Positions 54,600-64,000 are shown, counted from the first letter of the stretch. The stretch: 64,000 bases of DNA from an uncultured SAR86 cluster bacterium (GCA_902594545.1 CACJMO010000001.1:209112-273111); one strand, 5' to 3'. The notes: generated by a model from the sequence alone, not told the origin. Made by a program: numbers and translations.

Positions 54600-55965
54600 G
54601 TTTATACCCCTATTGATGTTTGGAGTTATATGCCTAGTTTTACTGGCAGGATTCCCCGTAGCTTTTTCATTAGCTGGAACAGCTTTGATGTTTGCCGGGA
54701 TCGGAGTCTTAACTGGAACTTTCGAGAGTGCATTCTTAGGAGCTATACCAAATAGGCTTTATGGAGACATGACTAATATGACATTAGTAGCAGTGCCATT
54801 GTTTGTTTTCATGGGAGTTCTCTTGGAAAAATCCAACTTAGCTCAAGATCTCCTAAGTAACATGTCTGAAGTCATTGGAGGATTCAGAGGAAGTCTAGCA
54901 ATAGCAGTTATATTTGTGGGGGCGCTAATTGCAGCAAGTACTGGAATAGTCGGGGCTACTGTAATTGCAATGGGATTAATCTCTTTGCCAATAATGCTTT
55001 CCAGAAGCTATGATCCCAGCCTGTCAGCTGGAACAATTTGTGCCACTGGAACTCTTGGTCAAATAATACCGCCTTCTATAGCTCTGGTAATTCTGGGAGA
55101 TGTTTTATCGGCAGCCTATCAACAATCTCAATTGAATATAGGTAATTTTTCTGCAAGAACTGTTTCCGTTGGTGATTTATTTATGGGAGCACTTATTCCT
55201 GGAATCATTTTGGTTTTTTGCTATGCGCTCTATGTGATCATAAGGGCTTACCTTTCGCCGCAGATGGCCCCTTCCCAAAAAACTGAAATCATAGAAGGCA
55301 GATGGAAAATAATGCTCACCTCTCTTCTACCTCCCTTTGTTCTAATCTCTTCCGTATTAGGCTCCATACTCTTGGGCATTGCCACTCCAACTGAAGCAGC
55401 GGGTGTAGGGGCACTAGGAGCAATATTATTAGCTGTGAGTAAAAAAAGCTTAAATCGAAAAAACTTAACGGAAGCTGTAGAGACAACTACCGAAATAACT
55501 GCAATGGTTTTTATGATACTTTTAGGATCATCAATATTTTCATTAGTTTTCCGGGGCTTTGGAGGAGATGACTTAATTACAGGCATATTCACTGAACTGC
55601 CAGGAGGTGCCTTCGGAGCAGTTCTATTAGTCATGGTAATTATATTTCTGCTAGGGTTTATACTGGATTTTATTCAAATTACTTTAGTGGTTGTTCCGAT
55701 AGTCGGACCAGCACTTCTCATGTTGGGAGTTGATCCAATATGGTTGGGCATAATGATTGCCATTAATCTTCAAACTTCTTTCTTAACTCCACCTTTTGGA
55801 TTTGCCCTATTCTACTTAAGGGGTGTTGCCCCCGATACTTTAGCAACAAAGGATATTTACAGAGGGGTTATCCCTTTTATATTAATCCAAATTGGGTTGT
55901 TGATAGCTCTGGCTATATTTCCTGAGCTGGTTACAGCACTTCCTGAAGCCGTATACGGAAATTAA
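54592..55965 (+). CDS. dctM: TRAP transporter large permease (DctM)
   Basis: A 457-residue protein with about 12 helices, the Na+-coupled transport subunit. [43 protein letters not shown], and [20 protein letters not shown] are conserved. [22 protein letters not shown] is near the C-terminus. It pairs with DctQ; the likely substrate-binding protein is the one encoded on the other strand at 57529. The stop shares TTAA with convergent lipA. Confidence 0.93.
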   Translation: MVEFIPLLMFGVICLVLLAGFPVAFSLAGTALMFAGIGVLTGTFESAFLGAIPNRLYGDMTNMTLVAVPLFVFMGVLLEKSNLAQDLLSNMSEVIGGFRGSLAIAVIFVGALIAASTGIVGATVIAMGLISLPIMLSRSYDPSLSAGTICATGTLGQIIPPSIALVILGDVLSAAYQQSQLNIGNFSARTVSVGDLFMGALIPGIILVFCYALYVIIRAYLSPQMAPSQKTEIIEGRWKIMLTSLLPPFVLISSVLGSILLGIATPTEAAGVGALGAILLAVSKKSLNRKNLTEAVETTTEITAMVFMILLGSSIFSLVFRGFGGDDLITGIFTELPGGAFGAVLLVMVIIFLLGFILDFIQITLVVVPIVGPALLMLGVDPIWLGIMIAINLQTSFLTPPFGFALFYLRGVAPDTLATKDIYRGVIPFILIQIGLLIALAIFPELVTALPEAVYGN

Positions 55966-56918
55966 TCTTCAATCAAATGCGCAATCCTATCTGCTCTATA
56001 GGATGATCTAACCATAGGTCCTGAAGCGACTTCCTGAAATCCTATTTTTAAGGCTAAATCTTTGTAGTAATTGAACTCTTCAGGGGTATACCATTTTTCA
56101 ACTGGCAAATGATTGGCAGTTGGCCTCATATATTGACCAAGCGTCAAGACATCGACTCCTGCAGACCTTGTGTCTTTAAAGGCTTCCAGCAGCTCTGCTT
56201 CATTTTCACCTAGCCCAAGCATCAAGCTTGTCTTAGAAATAGTTTTAGGAGAGTATTGTTTTGCGTATGAGAGGACCTCTAAAGTTTGGTCATAACCTGC
56301 TCTATGATCTCTTACTTTATGCGTTAATCTCTTAACAGTCTCAAGATTTTGAGCAAAGACTTCTAATTTTGAGTCCAGTAATGTTTCTATAGACTTCTCA
56401 TTTCCTAGAAAATCTGGAACCAGAGCTTCGATAATAACTCCTGGAGCCCTTTCTTTTATTTCTTTAACCGTATCTGCAAAATGGTTTGCACCTCCATCTT
56501 TTAGATCGTCTCTATTTACTGATGTTAACACTGCATACTTTAAATTCATTTGTGCAATTGATTTTGCAACTTTAATGGGCTCTTCGGTGTCTAACTGACC
56601 TTTAGGATTTCCAGTGTCTACAGCACAAAATTTGCACGCCCTGGTGCAAACAGATCCCAGCAACATAAAGGTTGCAGTACCGTGACTCCAGCACTCTTGA
56701 ATATTTGGACACATAGCCTCTTCGCAAACTGTATGAAGTTTTTTTTGGGAAACTATTTGTTTTAGTTCTCTAAATTTTGCCGAGTTCTGAGATTTAACTC
56801 GTAACCAAGTTGGCTTTCTCTCAATGGGAATGTGTTTATTGGGGTTAGGCTTAATGCCATTCTTGATGGCTATTACACCATTTTCTTTGATTGTTTTTGT
56901 GGGGATCAGGTTATTCAT
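55962..56918 (-). CDS. lipA: Lipoyl synthase LipA
   Basis: Radical-SAM enzyme inserting two sulfurs into protein-bound octanoyl groups. The auxiliary cluster cysteines are in [13 protein letters not shown], the radical-SAM Cx3Cx2C in [13 protein letters not shown], and the C-terminal Arg-Ser-Ser-Tyr is in VRSSYRAD. It has 318 residues, the usual length. It is coupled to lipB (one-base overlap) and serves the GcvH protein encoded at 23638 and dehydrogenase complexes. Confidence 0.96.
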   Translation of the reverse strand: MNNLIPTKTIKENGVIAIKNGIKPNPNKHIPIERKPTWLRVKSQNSAKFRELKQIVSQKKLHTVCEEAMCPNIQECWSHGTATFMLLGSVCTRACKFCAVDTGNPKGQLDTEEPIKVAKSIAQMNLKYAVLTSVNRDDLKDGGANHFADTVKEIKERAPGVIIEALVPDFLGNEKSIETLLDSKLEVFAQNLETVKRLTHKVRDHRAGYDQTLEVLSYAKQYSPKTISKTSLMLGLGENEAELLEAFKDTRSAGVDVLTLGQYMRPTANHLPVEKWYTPEEFNYYKDLALKIGFQEVASGPMVRSSYRADRIAHLIED

Positions 56919-57532
56919 TATGCTGCTTCTGTATTGTGATCTTTGATAAGCTCAATTAAATCAGCTTTGATTTGAGTCATAGAAATTTCAATAAAATCGG
57001 ATACTTGAACAACTTCAAGAGAAGGAATGCCACAAGTAACTATTCCACCAAAAGGCTTTAGATCCATGTCGACATTTAAGCTTATACCATGATAACAAAA
57101 GCCCCTTTTTATTTTTAATCCAATAGAAGCTATTTTCTTTTCATCAACATATATACCTGGAGCACCTTCTCTTCTTTGAGCATGTATTCCATATCTTTCG
57201 AGTAACTCGATAACCATGCTCTCCAGTTCGCAAATCAATCTTTTCGGACCCCAGCCTAATCGTTTTAGATTAATTAAAAAATAGATCATTAATTGACCAG
57301 GCCCATGATATGTAATTTGACCTCCTCTATCTGTTCTTACTACAGGGATATTGTTTTCTTCCAATAAAAATTCTTCATTCGCAGCATGGCCAAGGGTATA
57401 GACTGGATTATGTTCTGCTAACCAGACTTCATCTTGGTCTGTCGCAGATCTCCGGCTCACATTACTTTTCATGAGATCCCAGGCGTCTATGTAATCAACC
57501 AAATTAAGGTCTTTAATTTCTAAATGATTCAA
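56918..57532 (-). CDS. lipB: Octanoyltransferase LipB
   Basis: Transfers octanoate from acyl carrier protein to lipoyl domains. The 204-residue protein has [16 protein letters not shown], the signature [18 protein letters not shown], and the catalytic Cys in [14 protein letters not shown] with the Lys in [12 protein letters not shown]. It overlaps dctP by 4 bases upstream and lipA by 1 downstream. Confidence 0.95.
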   Translation of the reverse strand: MNHLEIKDLNLVDYIDAWDLMKSNVSRRSATDQDEVWLAEHNPVYTLGHAANEEFLLEENNIPVVRTDRGGQITYHGPGQLMIYFLINLKRLGWGPKRLICELESMVIELLERYGIHAQRREGAPGIYVDEKKIASIGLKIKRGFCYHGISLNVDMDLKPFGGIVTCGIPSLEVVQVSDFIEISMTQIKADLIELIKDHNTEAA

Positions 57533-58626
57533 TCTAATTCTCGTGTATCAATATACGCTTTCTCAGAAATCCTATGGTAATTAATGACCTCTTCTTTAAA
57601 GTCGTTATAGGATTTATAGACCTTCTGTGCCATTGGGTCATCCTTTATAAAATCTTGCATAACTTCTTCGGTTATTCTTTTTAGTTCAATTAGGACGCTG
57701 TCAGGAAGTTTTCTTAAATCTACATTATGCTTTTCTATTAATTCAGTAAGAGCTTTGTTATTCCTTGCTGTGTATTCATCTAGCATCTCTTGGTTAGCTG
57801 ATTTAGCGGCATACTTGATGATTGCTTTTAAGTCATCTGGTAAAGAGTTATAAGCCTCTTTATTAATGATGATTTCTAAAGTTGAGCCCGGTTCATGCCA
57901 ACCCGGATAGTAGTAATAATCCGATACTTGGTGGAATCCGAAAGTTAGATCATTATATGGCCCAACCCACTCAGCTGCATCTACAACACCTTGTTGCAGT
58001 GACAGGAATATTTCATTTCCAGGTAAGGTTACTGTCTCAGCCCCTGCTCGAGTAAAAACTTCACCAGCCAAACCAGGTATTCTCATTTTGAGCCCCTTTA
58101 AGTCGTCAAGTGAATTGATTTCTTTCTTAAACCAACCCGCCATTTGTACACCTGAATTGCCTCCAGCAAGCGGAACAAGATTAAAAGGTTCATAGGCCTC
58201 TTCCCAGAGCTCCATGCCTCCTCCGTAATGCAACCAGCCATTCATCTCCTGAGCTGTTAAGCCAAAAGGAACTGCGGTAAAAAATTGGGATGATTTTACT
58301 TTGCCGGTCCAATAGTAAGATGCACCATGCCCCAGTTGAACATTTCCTTGGGAAACAGCATCAAAAACTCCAAGGGCAGGAACAAATTCTCCAGCTCCAT
58401 AGACTTTAATTTGCATTCTTCCACAGGTCATTTCATTTACATATCTTGAAAAGTTCTCGGGTCCCATTCCTAGTCCAGGAAAATTTTTTGGCCAAGTTGT
58501 AACCATGGTCCATTTGTAAGTCTTACTTCCTGTAGAAAAGCAGCTGCCGTCTTCAGAGACAGCCTCCTCATTTCCTGAGCAAGAAATAATTAAGACGGAA
58601 ATTCCTAAAACTAATAATTTTTTCAT
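57529..58626 (-). CDS. dctP: TRAP transporter substrate-binding lipoprotein (DctP/TakP-like)
   Basis: A protein of about 365 residues. An N-terminal signal with lipobox LIISC (Cys about 18 after Met) suggests a lipoprotein, processed by Lgt encoded at 31636. The mature part is a DctP fold; WVGPYNDLTFGFHQVSDYYYY and PGWHEPGSTLEIIINKEAY resemble TakP-type proteins that bind alpha-keto acids or lactate. I take ATG 58626; an in-frame start at 58635 is possible. It lies between uvrD and lipB, on the opposite strand from its membrane partners. Confidence 0.88.
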   Translation of the reverse strand: MKKLLVLGISVLIISCSGNEEAVSEDGSCFSTGSKTYKWTMVTTWPKNFPGLGMGPENFSRYVNEMTCGRMQIKVYGAGEFVPALGVFDAVSQGNVQLGHGASYYWTGKVKSSQFFTAVPFGLTAQEMNGWLHYGGGMELWEEAYEPFNLVPLAGGNSGVQMAGWFKKEINSLDDLKGLKMRIPGLAGEVFTRAGAETVTLPGNEIFLSLQQGVVDAAEWVGPYNDLTFGFHQVSDYYYYPGWHEPGSTLEIIINKEAYNSLPDDLKAIIKYAAKSANQEMLDEYTARNNKALTELIEKHNVDLRKLPDSVLIELKRITEEVMQDFIKDDPMAQKVYKSYNDFKEEVINYHRISEKAYIDTRELD

Positions 58627-58641
58627 TGTTATCATCCTTAC

Positions 58642-60807
58642 TTATATGGTCTGTAGTTTAGCGTAAGAAACCATCAACCATTTAGTATTACTGGTATCAA
58701 AATTTACTTCGACTCTAGCATTAGAGCCTTCTCCTTCATAATTCAAAATCACTCCCTCTCCAAAGGCTTCGTGAAGAACTCTTTGGCCTAGTTTAAAACC
58801 TGTCTCGGGTACCTCGCCTGAAAGTTTCTTAGAAGAAGATTTAGAATTTCTAGGGACATTACCTCCAGTTCTTACTTCAACCGTTAGTTCTTCTGGTATT
58901 TCTCTTAAGAATCTAGAGGCAGGATTAAAATTTTCAGAACCGTATAAATTTCTCATTTCAGCATGAGTTATAAATAATTTTTCCATCGATCTAGTCATAC
59001 CTACGTAACATAGACGTCTTTCCTCTTGGAGTTGACTGGGGTCTTCAATGGATAGTTTGTGGGGAAAAAGACCTTCTTCAAAACCAGTTATAAAGACAAG
59101 TGGAAATTCAAGACCTTTAGCCGAATGAAGCGTCATCAATTGAATTGCCGACTCATGTTCCGATGCCTGCGTATCTCCCGCATCTAGCGCCGCGTGATCT
59201 ATGAACATTTTTAAAGCGCTTTCTTCAAGATCATCAAATGAATCTGGCTCAAAGTCTCGGGCTGCTCCGACTAACTCCGATAAATTTTCTACTCTTGTTC
59301 GCCCTTTTTCTCCCGCTTCTTTTTTGTGATACTCAATAAGCCCACTTCTCTCTATAGCCATATCTACTATATCTCGAAGGGGTAGATCTTTAGTATCGTC
59401 CTCTAAGGAGTTAAAACTCGACATAAAACCTTGAATGGCCTGAGATGCCCTTGATGTAAGGCCATCATTATCAATTAACTCTTCACAGGCCTTCCAAAGA
59501 GATATGCTTTTTTCTGCTGCCTTTGCCCTTATCAGATCTATTGTTTTTGCTCCGATGCCTCGTGGTGGAATATTGATAACTCTCTCAAATGCAGCATCAT
59601 CTTCCCTGCCATATATGAGCCTGAGATAACTCATAGCATTCTTTATTTCAGCCCGTTCGTAGAATCTTAAACCTCCGTAGATCTTGTAAGGTAAAGAATC
59701 TCTCAAAATAGCTTCCTCTAAAACCCTTGATTGAGCATTTGATCTATAGAGAATAGCAACCTCATCTAAACTACGTCCTTGTCCAATCCAGTTCTGAATA
59801 CTCCCCACTACATATCTTGCTTCATCGTCTTCGTTATAAGCTGAATAAACTGAAATAGGCTCGCCTTCTTTTTGATCTGTCCATAACTCTTTGCCCATTC
59901 TGCCTTGGTTATTCTTAATCACAGCATTGGCGGCATTCAAAATTACAGATGTAGATCTGTAGTTTTGTTCCAGCCTAACAATCTCTGTATTTTCAAAATC
60001 TTTAGTAAATCGATTTATGTTTTCACTTTTAGCTCCTCGCCATCCATAAATGGATTGATCGTCATCTCCAACAGACATAAAGTTAGCTCCGCCATCTGCT
60101 AATAGCCTTAGAAACTGATATTGAACCTCATTTGTATCTTGAAATTCATCTACTAAAATATGGCTAAACCTTCTTTGATAGTGCTTAAGAACTTCCTCAT
60201 TGCTCTTTAGCAGAATGTACACTCTCAAGAGAAGTTCCCCAAAGTCAACTAAGCTCTCGCGTTCGCATAATTCTTCGTATGCCTTATATACTTCGGTCAT
60301 TTTTTCAGCAAAGTAGTCATCTGCAATGTCTACATCTTTAGAGCGATTGCACTCATCTTTCTGTTTGTTGATGAACCATTGAATTTGTCTGGGTGGCCAT
60401 TTTGTATCATCTAAGCCCATAGACTTAACAACCCTTTTAATCACTCTGTACTGATCTTCTGAATCAAGAATGGAGAATTCTCTTCTCAGGCCGGCCTCTT
60501 CCCAATGAGTGCGCAATAATCTATGAGAAATACCATGGAAGGTTCCGCACCAAAAGTTTCCCATTTCTTCCTGAACGATACCTTCGATTCTTCCCCTCAT
60601 CTCTCGAGAAGCTTTATTTGTAAAAGTTACGGTTAAGATTGAATGAGGACTAACTTTCTTTGCCTTTATGAGCCAAGCCACTCTGTGTGCTATAACTCTA
60701 GTTTTGCCTGAACCCGCTCCAGCAAGGACTAACAAGTTTTTTGATTCCGAAGTTACGGAGTTCCTTTGGGGTTCATTGAGATTTTCAAATATTTCGGATA
60801 CATCCAC
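58642..60807 (-). CDS. uvrD: DNA helicase II UvrD
   Basis: Superfamily 1 3'-5' helicase for nucleotide excision and mismatch repair. The 721-residue protein matches E. coli UvrD (720) end to end. The Q-motif is NEPQRNSV, Walker A VLAGAGSGKTR, motif II VDEFQDTNEVQ, motif III DDQSIYGWRGA, motif IV QNYRSTSVIL and motif VI GMTRSMEKL. The C-terminal Tudor-like domain (VLHEAFGEGVI) is present. The start is GTG at 60807. It leads a uvrD-dctP-lipB-lipA run. Confidence 0.96.
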   Translation of the reverse strand: MDVSEIFENLNEPQRNSVTSESKNLLVLAGAGSGKTRVIAHRVAWLIKAKKVSPHSILTVTFTNKASREMRGRIEGIVQEEMGNFWCGTFHGISHRLLRTHWEEAGLRREFSILDSEDQYRVIKRVVKSMGLDDTKWPPRQIQWFINKQKDECNRSKDVDIADDYFAEKMTEVYKAYEELCERESLVDFGELLLRVYILLKSNEEVLKHYQRRFSHILVDEFQDTNEVQYQFLRLLADGGANFMSVGDDDQSIYGWRGAKSENINRFTKDFENTEIVRLEQNYRSTSVILNAANAVIKNNQGRMGKELWTDQKEGEPISVYSAYNEDDEARYVVGSIQNWIGQGRSLDEVAILYRSNAQSRVLEEAILRDSLPYKIYGGLRFYERAEIKNAMSYLRLIYGREDDAAFERVINIPPRGIGAKTIDLIRAKAAEKSISLWKACEELIDNDGLTSRASQAIQGFMSSFNSLEDDTKDLPLRDIVDMAIERSGLIEYHKKEAGEKGRTRVENLSELVGAARDFEPDSFDDLEESALKMFIDHAALDAGDTQASEHESAIQLMTLHSAKGLEFPLVFITGFEEGLFPHKLSIEDPSQLQEERRLCYVGMTRSMEKLFITHAEMRNLYGSENFNPASRFLREIPEELTVEVRTGGNVPRNSKSSSKKLSGEVPETGFKLGQRVLHEAFGEGVILNYEGEGSNARVEVNFDTSNTKWLMVSYAKLQTI

Positions 60808-60931
60808 TGCTATATTTTAACTAAGAATCGGAATTCTATCTCGCTAATTAAACTTAAAATTCAAATAAAATTGCAAAATTTAATTGATTGAACAATCTAT
60901 GAAAATATTGTCGTTTAGGTATCATTGAACT

Positions 60932-61345
60932 ATGGAAAATACAGAAAAATTCTTCGAAACTTATTGCGATTTTGTGACTAAAGTTACCAGCAATCCAAGC
61001 CTAAAAATTGATGACCTCAAATCCTCTTTAGACAACATACAAGAGAACTCACCTATTGACGCCCCTCGTCTACTGACCGCTGCATTGGGTCTAGGCAGCG
61101 AAACTGGTGAGTTTGTGGAGATAGTAAAAAAGATGGTCCTTCAAGGAAAGCCAGCGGATGAGGATAATATTTTTCATATGAAAAGAGAGCTTGGAGATGT
61201 CATGTGGTATTGGGTAACCGCATGCATGGCGCTTGACTTGAATCCTGTTGAAGTTATTACCGAGAATCAAAAGAAGCTAGAGGCAAGATATGGAGAACAA
61301 TTTACAGTTAACCAAAGTGAGGTTAGAGCTGAGGGTGATCTATAA
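60932..61345 (+). CDS. MazG-like nucleotide pyrophosphohydrolase
   Basis: A 137-residue all-helical protein. ALGLGSETGEFVEIVKKM with the EExxE-like metal ligands and KRELGDVMWYWVTACMAL with the ExxD motif are the MazG-superfamily NTP-PPase signature. The single domain fits short phage- and chromosome-encoded MazG-like enzymes that clear aberrant nucleotides. Its stop directly abuts the stop of the convergent 5-aminolevulinate synthase gene. It is divergent from uvrD across a 124-base AT-rich spacer. Confidence 0.85.
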   Translation: MENTEKFFETYCDFVTKVTSNPSLKIDDLKSSLDNIQENSPIDAPRLLTAALGLGSETGEFVEIVKKMVLQGKPADEDNIFHMKRELGDVMWYWVTACMALDLNPVEVITENQKKLEARYGEQFTVNQSEVRAEGDL

Positions 61346-62596
61346 TTAGTAGATTCTGGATACTGCAGGCTTTTCTTCCTGAGATTCTTCTGACCTTTGA
61401 AGATCCATTACTTTCCATACATCATCTAGCGCATCTAGGAAATGATCAATATCTCCTGCTTCATGTCGTGGCGTTATAGTAACCCTGAATCTCTCATCAC
61501 CTTTAGGAACTGTAGGGTAAAAAATTGGTTGGATATAAATACCGTGCTTTTCTAGTAAGAGATTAGCAGCTTCTTTACATAGTCGTGGGTCATATAAATG
61601 GATGGGGATTATGTGACTATCATTTTCTAAATATGGAATCTGTAAATCTGTTAATCCTTTTCTAATTCTCTCTGAATTGAGGCGTATATTTTCTCTAAGA
61701 TCTTCAGCTTCCTTGGCAATGTTAATAGCTGTAATTGAAGCAGCTGCGATAGAGGGGTTCATGGAAGATGTAAAAATAAAGCCTGGCGCGAAACTCCTTA
61801 TGTAATCAATGATATCGGAGTTAGCGGCCACATAACCACCCATTTGTCCGAAAGATTTAGATAAGGTTCCATTGATAATATCTATATCATCCTCTAGCCC
61901 TTTCTCGGAAGTAATCCCTCTTCCTTCAGGACCGTAAAGACCAACTGAATGAACCTCATCAAGATAGGTAAGGGCATTATATTTTTTTGCAAGATCTATG
62001 ATTTTTTGCAAGGGAGACCTAAGGCCTTCCATAGAGTAAAGAGATTCAAAAACTATAATTTTAGGTGTATTTGCGTTCGCAGTTTTTAGTAGCTCCTCTA
62101 AGTGATTGGTATCGTTATGTCTAAAGATATGAGTTACGACACCCGCATTCTTGATGCCTTGAATTAGAGAAGCATGATTTAGTTCATCTGAAAAAACTTC
62201 AACTCCTCCCAGGTTCTTACATAGAGTCCATAGCGTTGATTGATTAGCTGTATATGCAGATGGAAAAAGTAGAGCGGCTTCTTTATGGTGAAGATCTGCT
62301 AACAAATTTTCTAAATCCACATGATAAGTAGATGTTCCTGAAATATTCCTAGTTCCTCCAGATCCCGTTCCAAGTTGATTTATAACATCAATAGATGTTT
62401 TGGTAACTTCCGGGTGCTGACTCAAGTTTAAATAGTCATTACTGCACCATACTTCAACTTCTCTCTCTTGACCTTCAAATCGTTCTGTAGCTTTAGGGAA
62501 GCTGGCCTTGTTGCGATTTATGGCTCTAAACTTTCTGTATAAACCTTGAGACTTTAAGGAAATTAACTCGTCAGAGAAGAATTTTTTATAGTTCAT
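61346..62596 (-). CDS. hemA: 5-aminolevulinate synthase (C4/Shemin pathway)
   Basis: PLP enzyme condensing glycine and succinyl-CoA to 5-aminolevulinate, the first step of heme synthesis in alphaproteobacteria and mitochondria. In the 416-residue protein [62 protein letters not shown], the PLP Lys247 in [14 protein letters not shown], and [12 protein letters not shown] all match ALAS rather than KBL or BioF relatives. It is divergent from hemC, the next pathway gene but one, which supports a heme role. Gammaproteobacteria normally use glutamyl-tRNA reductase instead. Confidence 0.92.
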   Translation of the reverse strand: MNYKKFFSDELISLKSQGLYRKFRAINRNKASFPKATERFEGQEREVEVWCSNDYLNLSQHPEVTKTSIDVINQLGTGSGGTRNISGTSTYHVDLENLLADLHHKEAALLFPSAYTANQSTLWTLCKNLGGVEVFSDELNHASLIQGIKNAGVVTHIFRHNDTNHLEELLKTANANTPKIIVFESLYSMEGLRSPLQKIIDLAKKYNALTYLDEVHSVGLYGPEGRGITSEKGLEDDIDIINGTLSKSFGQMGGYVAANSDIIDYIRSFAPGFIFTSSMNPSIAAASITAINIAKEAEDLRENIRLNSERIRKGLTDLQIPYLENDSHIIPIHLYDPRLCKEAANLLLEKHGIYIQPIFYPTVPKGDERFRVTITPRHEAGDIDHFLDALDDVWKVMDLQRSEESQEEKPAVSRIY

Positions 62597-62703
62597 GAAT
62601 TAATTAGTGATAAAAGTTAAAATATTCTGGTGAAGCGGCGAGTATTGTAAATCAATACTGTTTTGTGTGTCTTCTTAAGAATAATTCTCATTTAGTTTTG
62701 ACT

Positions 62704-64000
62704 TTGAAAAACTTAAAAATAGTCTCAAGGAAAAGTCCTCTTGCAAGGATACAGGCACAGCTTGTAGCAAAAGCAATAAGGGATGAATTTCCCGACATCA
62801 TCTTTGAGCACATTTACAAGAGCACGCTTGGAGATGCTGACTTAACAACACCCTTAAATCAAATGCCAGATATTGGTGTCTTTACCAATGATATTAGAAA
62901 TGACTTGCTCCATGGAGAAGCCGACATAGCTGTTCATTCTTGGAAAGACCTACCGGTGGACTTGGAGGAAGGTACGGAAATCAGCGCCACTATCAATAGG
63001 GCCGATACAAGAGATATGATCTTTCTCAAAGAAGATAGTTTAGGTAAACAAAATTTATCCATATTGAGCTCATCTCCAAGAAGGGAAAAGAATTTATCTC
63101 TCTTTTTGCCTCTTGCTCTTCCTTTTCAGTCGAACATTTCTTTCAAAGACGTGCGTGGAAATATACACACTAGATTGAAAAAACTAATCGAAGGAGATGA
63201 CGACGGTCTTGTGGTTGCAAAAGCAGCTATAGATAGAATCATAGACCAAAATGTTGATGAATTTATTGAGGATAAGAAAGAGTTACTCGATATCACAAAG
63301 AATCTTAAATGGATGGTTTTGCCAATTTCTCAAAATCCATGTGCTGCAGCTCAGGGCGCTCTAGCAATAGAGTCAAGAGAAGGTGATTTGAAAGTTGAAG
63401 AGATAATGAAGAGAATTAATAACGAAGCGATCTTTGAAGAGGTGGAGAAGGAAAGAAGTTTATTAAAATCTTTTGGAGGGGGTTGCCATCAGAAAATAGG
63501 TGTTGCATGCGAAACAATAGACGGCTCGTCTCTTCTGACCGTAAAAGGAGAAACAGAAGATAGAGAAGAAATTTCGCAAAGGGCGCTAGAGAAAGATTAC
63601 GAAGATTATTTTAAGTCTATTGATGAAGAGAACTATTTTCCTTCCAACAAAGAGGAGCAAAAGTTTTTTGAACGGCTCCCAATTGAAGATTCAATTGATT
63701 CACTGAAACAATTAAAAAATGTGGGCATATATATAAGTAGATCCAATGCAATAGATGATTCTGATCTAATAGATAAATCTAACACCATTTGGACTAGCGG
63801 AATAGAGACTTGGAAGTCAATGGCACAAAAAGGTTATTGGGTAAATGGTACATCTGATAGCTTGGGTGAAGATAATTCTTTAGCTGAAGACCCTTTTAGA
63901 AAGCTCGATTGGTTAAAAGTAACTCATATAGACAATCAAGATGACCCTAAGAAATCTGTCGCAACCTATAAGCTTGAACCTTTGGAAGTCAATCAAAGGA
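62704..64000 (+). CDS. hemC: Porphobilinogen deaminase HemC with C-terminal extension (3' end outside window)
   Basis: Open frame to the window end (at least 432 codons); I start at TTG 62704 (TTG 62698 also possible). It makes hydroxymethylbilane from four porphobilinogens. VSRKSPLARIQAQL, GEADIAVHSWKDLPV with catalytic Asp82, SSPRRE, DVRGNIHTRLKK, NPCAAAQGALAIES and the cofactor Cys261 in FGGGCHQKIG are all there. A normal HemC ends near 310; here about 120 more residues follow, with IWTSGIETWKSMAQKGYWVNG, which looks like a HemD-related (uroporphyrinogen III synthase) domain. The gene is divergent from 5-aminolevulinate synthase. Confidence 0.88.
   Translation, partial: MKNLKIVSRKSPLARIQAQLVAKAIRDEFPDIIFEHIYKSTLGDADLTTPLNQMPDIGVFTNDIRNDLLHGEADIAVHSWKDLPVDLEEGTEISATINRADTRDMIFLKEDSLGKQNLSILSSSPRREKNLSLFLPLALPFQSNISFKDVRGNIHTRLKKLIEGDDDGLVVAKAAIDRIIDQNVDEFIEDKKELLDITKNLKWMVLPISQNPCAAAQGALAIESREGDLKVEEIMKRINNEAIFEEVEKERSLLKSFGGGCHQKIGVACETIDGSSLLTVKGETEDREEISQRALEKDYEDYFKSIDEENYFPSNKEEQKFFERLPIEDSIDSLKQLKNVGIYISRSNAIDDSDLIDKSNTIWTSGIETWKSMAQKGYWVNGTSDSLGEDNSLAEDPFRKLDWLKVTHIDNQDDPKKSVATYKLEPLEVNQR

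Noticed and set aside
61346-62596. Reading as 2-amino-3-ketobutyrate CoA ligase or BioF
   Set aside because: The substrate-site motifs ([19 protein letters not shown]) and hemC next door fit 5-aminolevulinate synthase better.

Overview
This is 64 kb of AT-rich, very gene-dense chromosome from a gammaproteobacterium, probably a free-living marine one with a streamlined genome. The class assignment rests on gammaproteobacterial gene neighbourhoods: hisBHAF beside mutY-yggX; rppH, a TSUP permease, lgt, thyA and folA; yggS-proC-yggT-metX-metW-rdgB-trmB-rpoH; and a TonB2-type DUF3450/TtpC/ExbB/ExbD/TonB/TPR cluster. The streamlined look comes from short spacers (no gene-free gap reaches 300 bases), many overlapping genes and several convergent pairs that share stop codons. 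I cannot name the genus. I see no insertion sequence, prophage, CRISPR array or rRNA, and only one tRNA (Phe).

Layout. 1-2744: end of a type II glutamine synthetase, a hairpin terminator, then ntrB-ntrC for nitrogen control. 2741-7894: a membrane rhodanese, gpmA, the hisBHAF operon (minus), mutY and yggX. 7946-9886: tRNA-Phe directly followed by the ABC-F gene yheS. 9959-21128: accessory region with small unknown genes, two alpha/beta hydrolases, two phytanoyl-CoA dioxygenase-like enzymes around a MATE exporter, several membrane proteins, a GFA enzyme, ZapE, an FAD reductase and HspQ. 21133-26864: an aminotransferase and the glycine cleavage operon gcvTHP. 26869-33792: HAD phosphatase, rppH, TANGO2-like gene, TSUP permease, a two-gene Na+/solute symporter, lgt, thyA, folA. 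33789-39016: TonB energising operon (minus). 39190-45169: psd, efp, argS, yggS, proC, yggT. 45194-47561: SAM-II-like riboswitch, hairpin, metX-metW, rdgB. 47554-54046: trmB, rpoH, quinone reductase, cysQ, a crotonase, yaaA, acyl-CoA dehydrogenase. 54102-60807: a TRAP transporter whose membrane genes (plus) converge on a uvrD-dctP-lipB-lipA operon (minus). 60932-64000: a MazG-like pyrophosphohydrolase, 5-aminolevulinate synthase and the start of an extended hemC.

The most unusual points are a C4-pathway 5-aminolevulinate synthase beside an enlarged hemC, a SAM-II-type riboswitch ahead of metX with a hairpin running up to the start codon, a GSII-type glutamine synthetase upstream of ntrBC, and repeated 4-nt palindromic overlaps of convergent stop codons. 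The first three features are more typical of alphaproteobacteria than of gammaproteobacteria. I did not find a convincing new multi-gene defence or mobile system.
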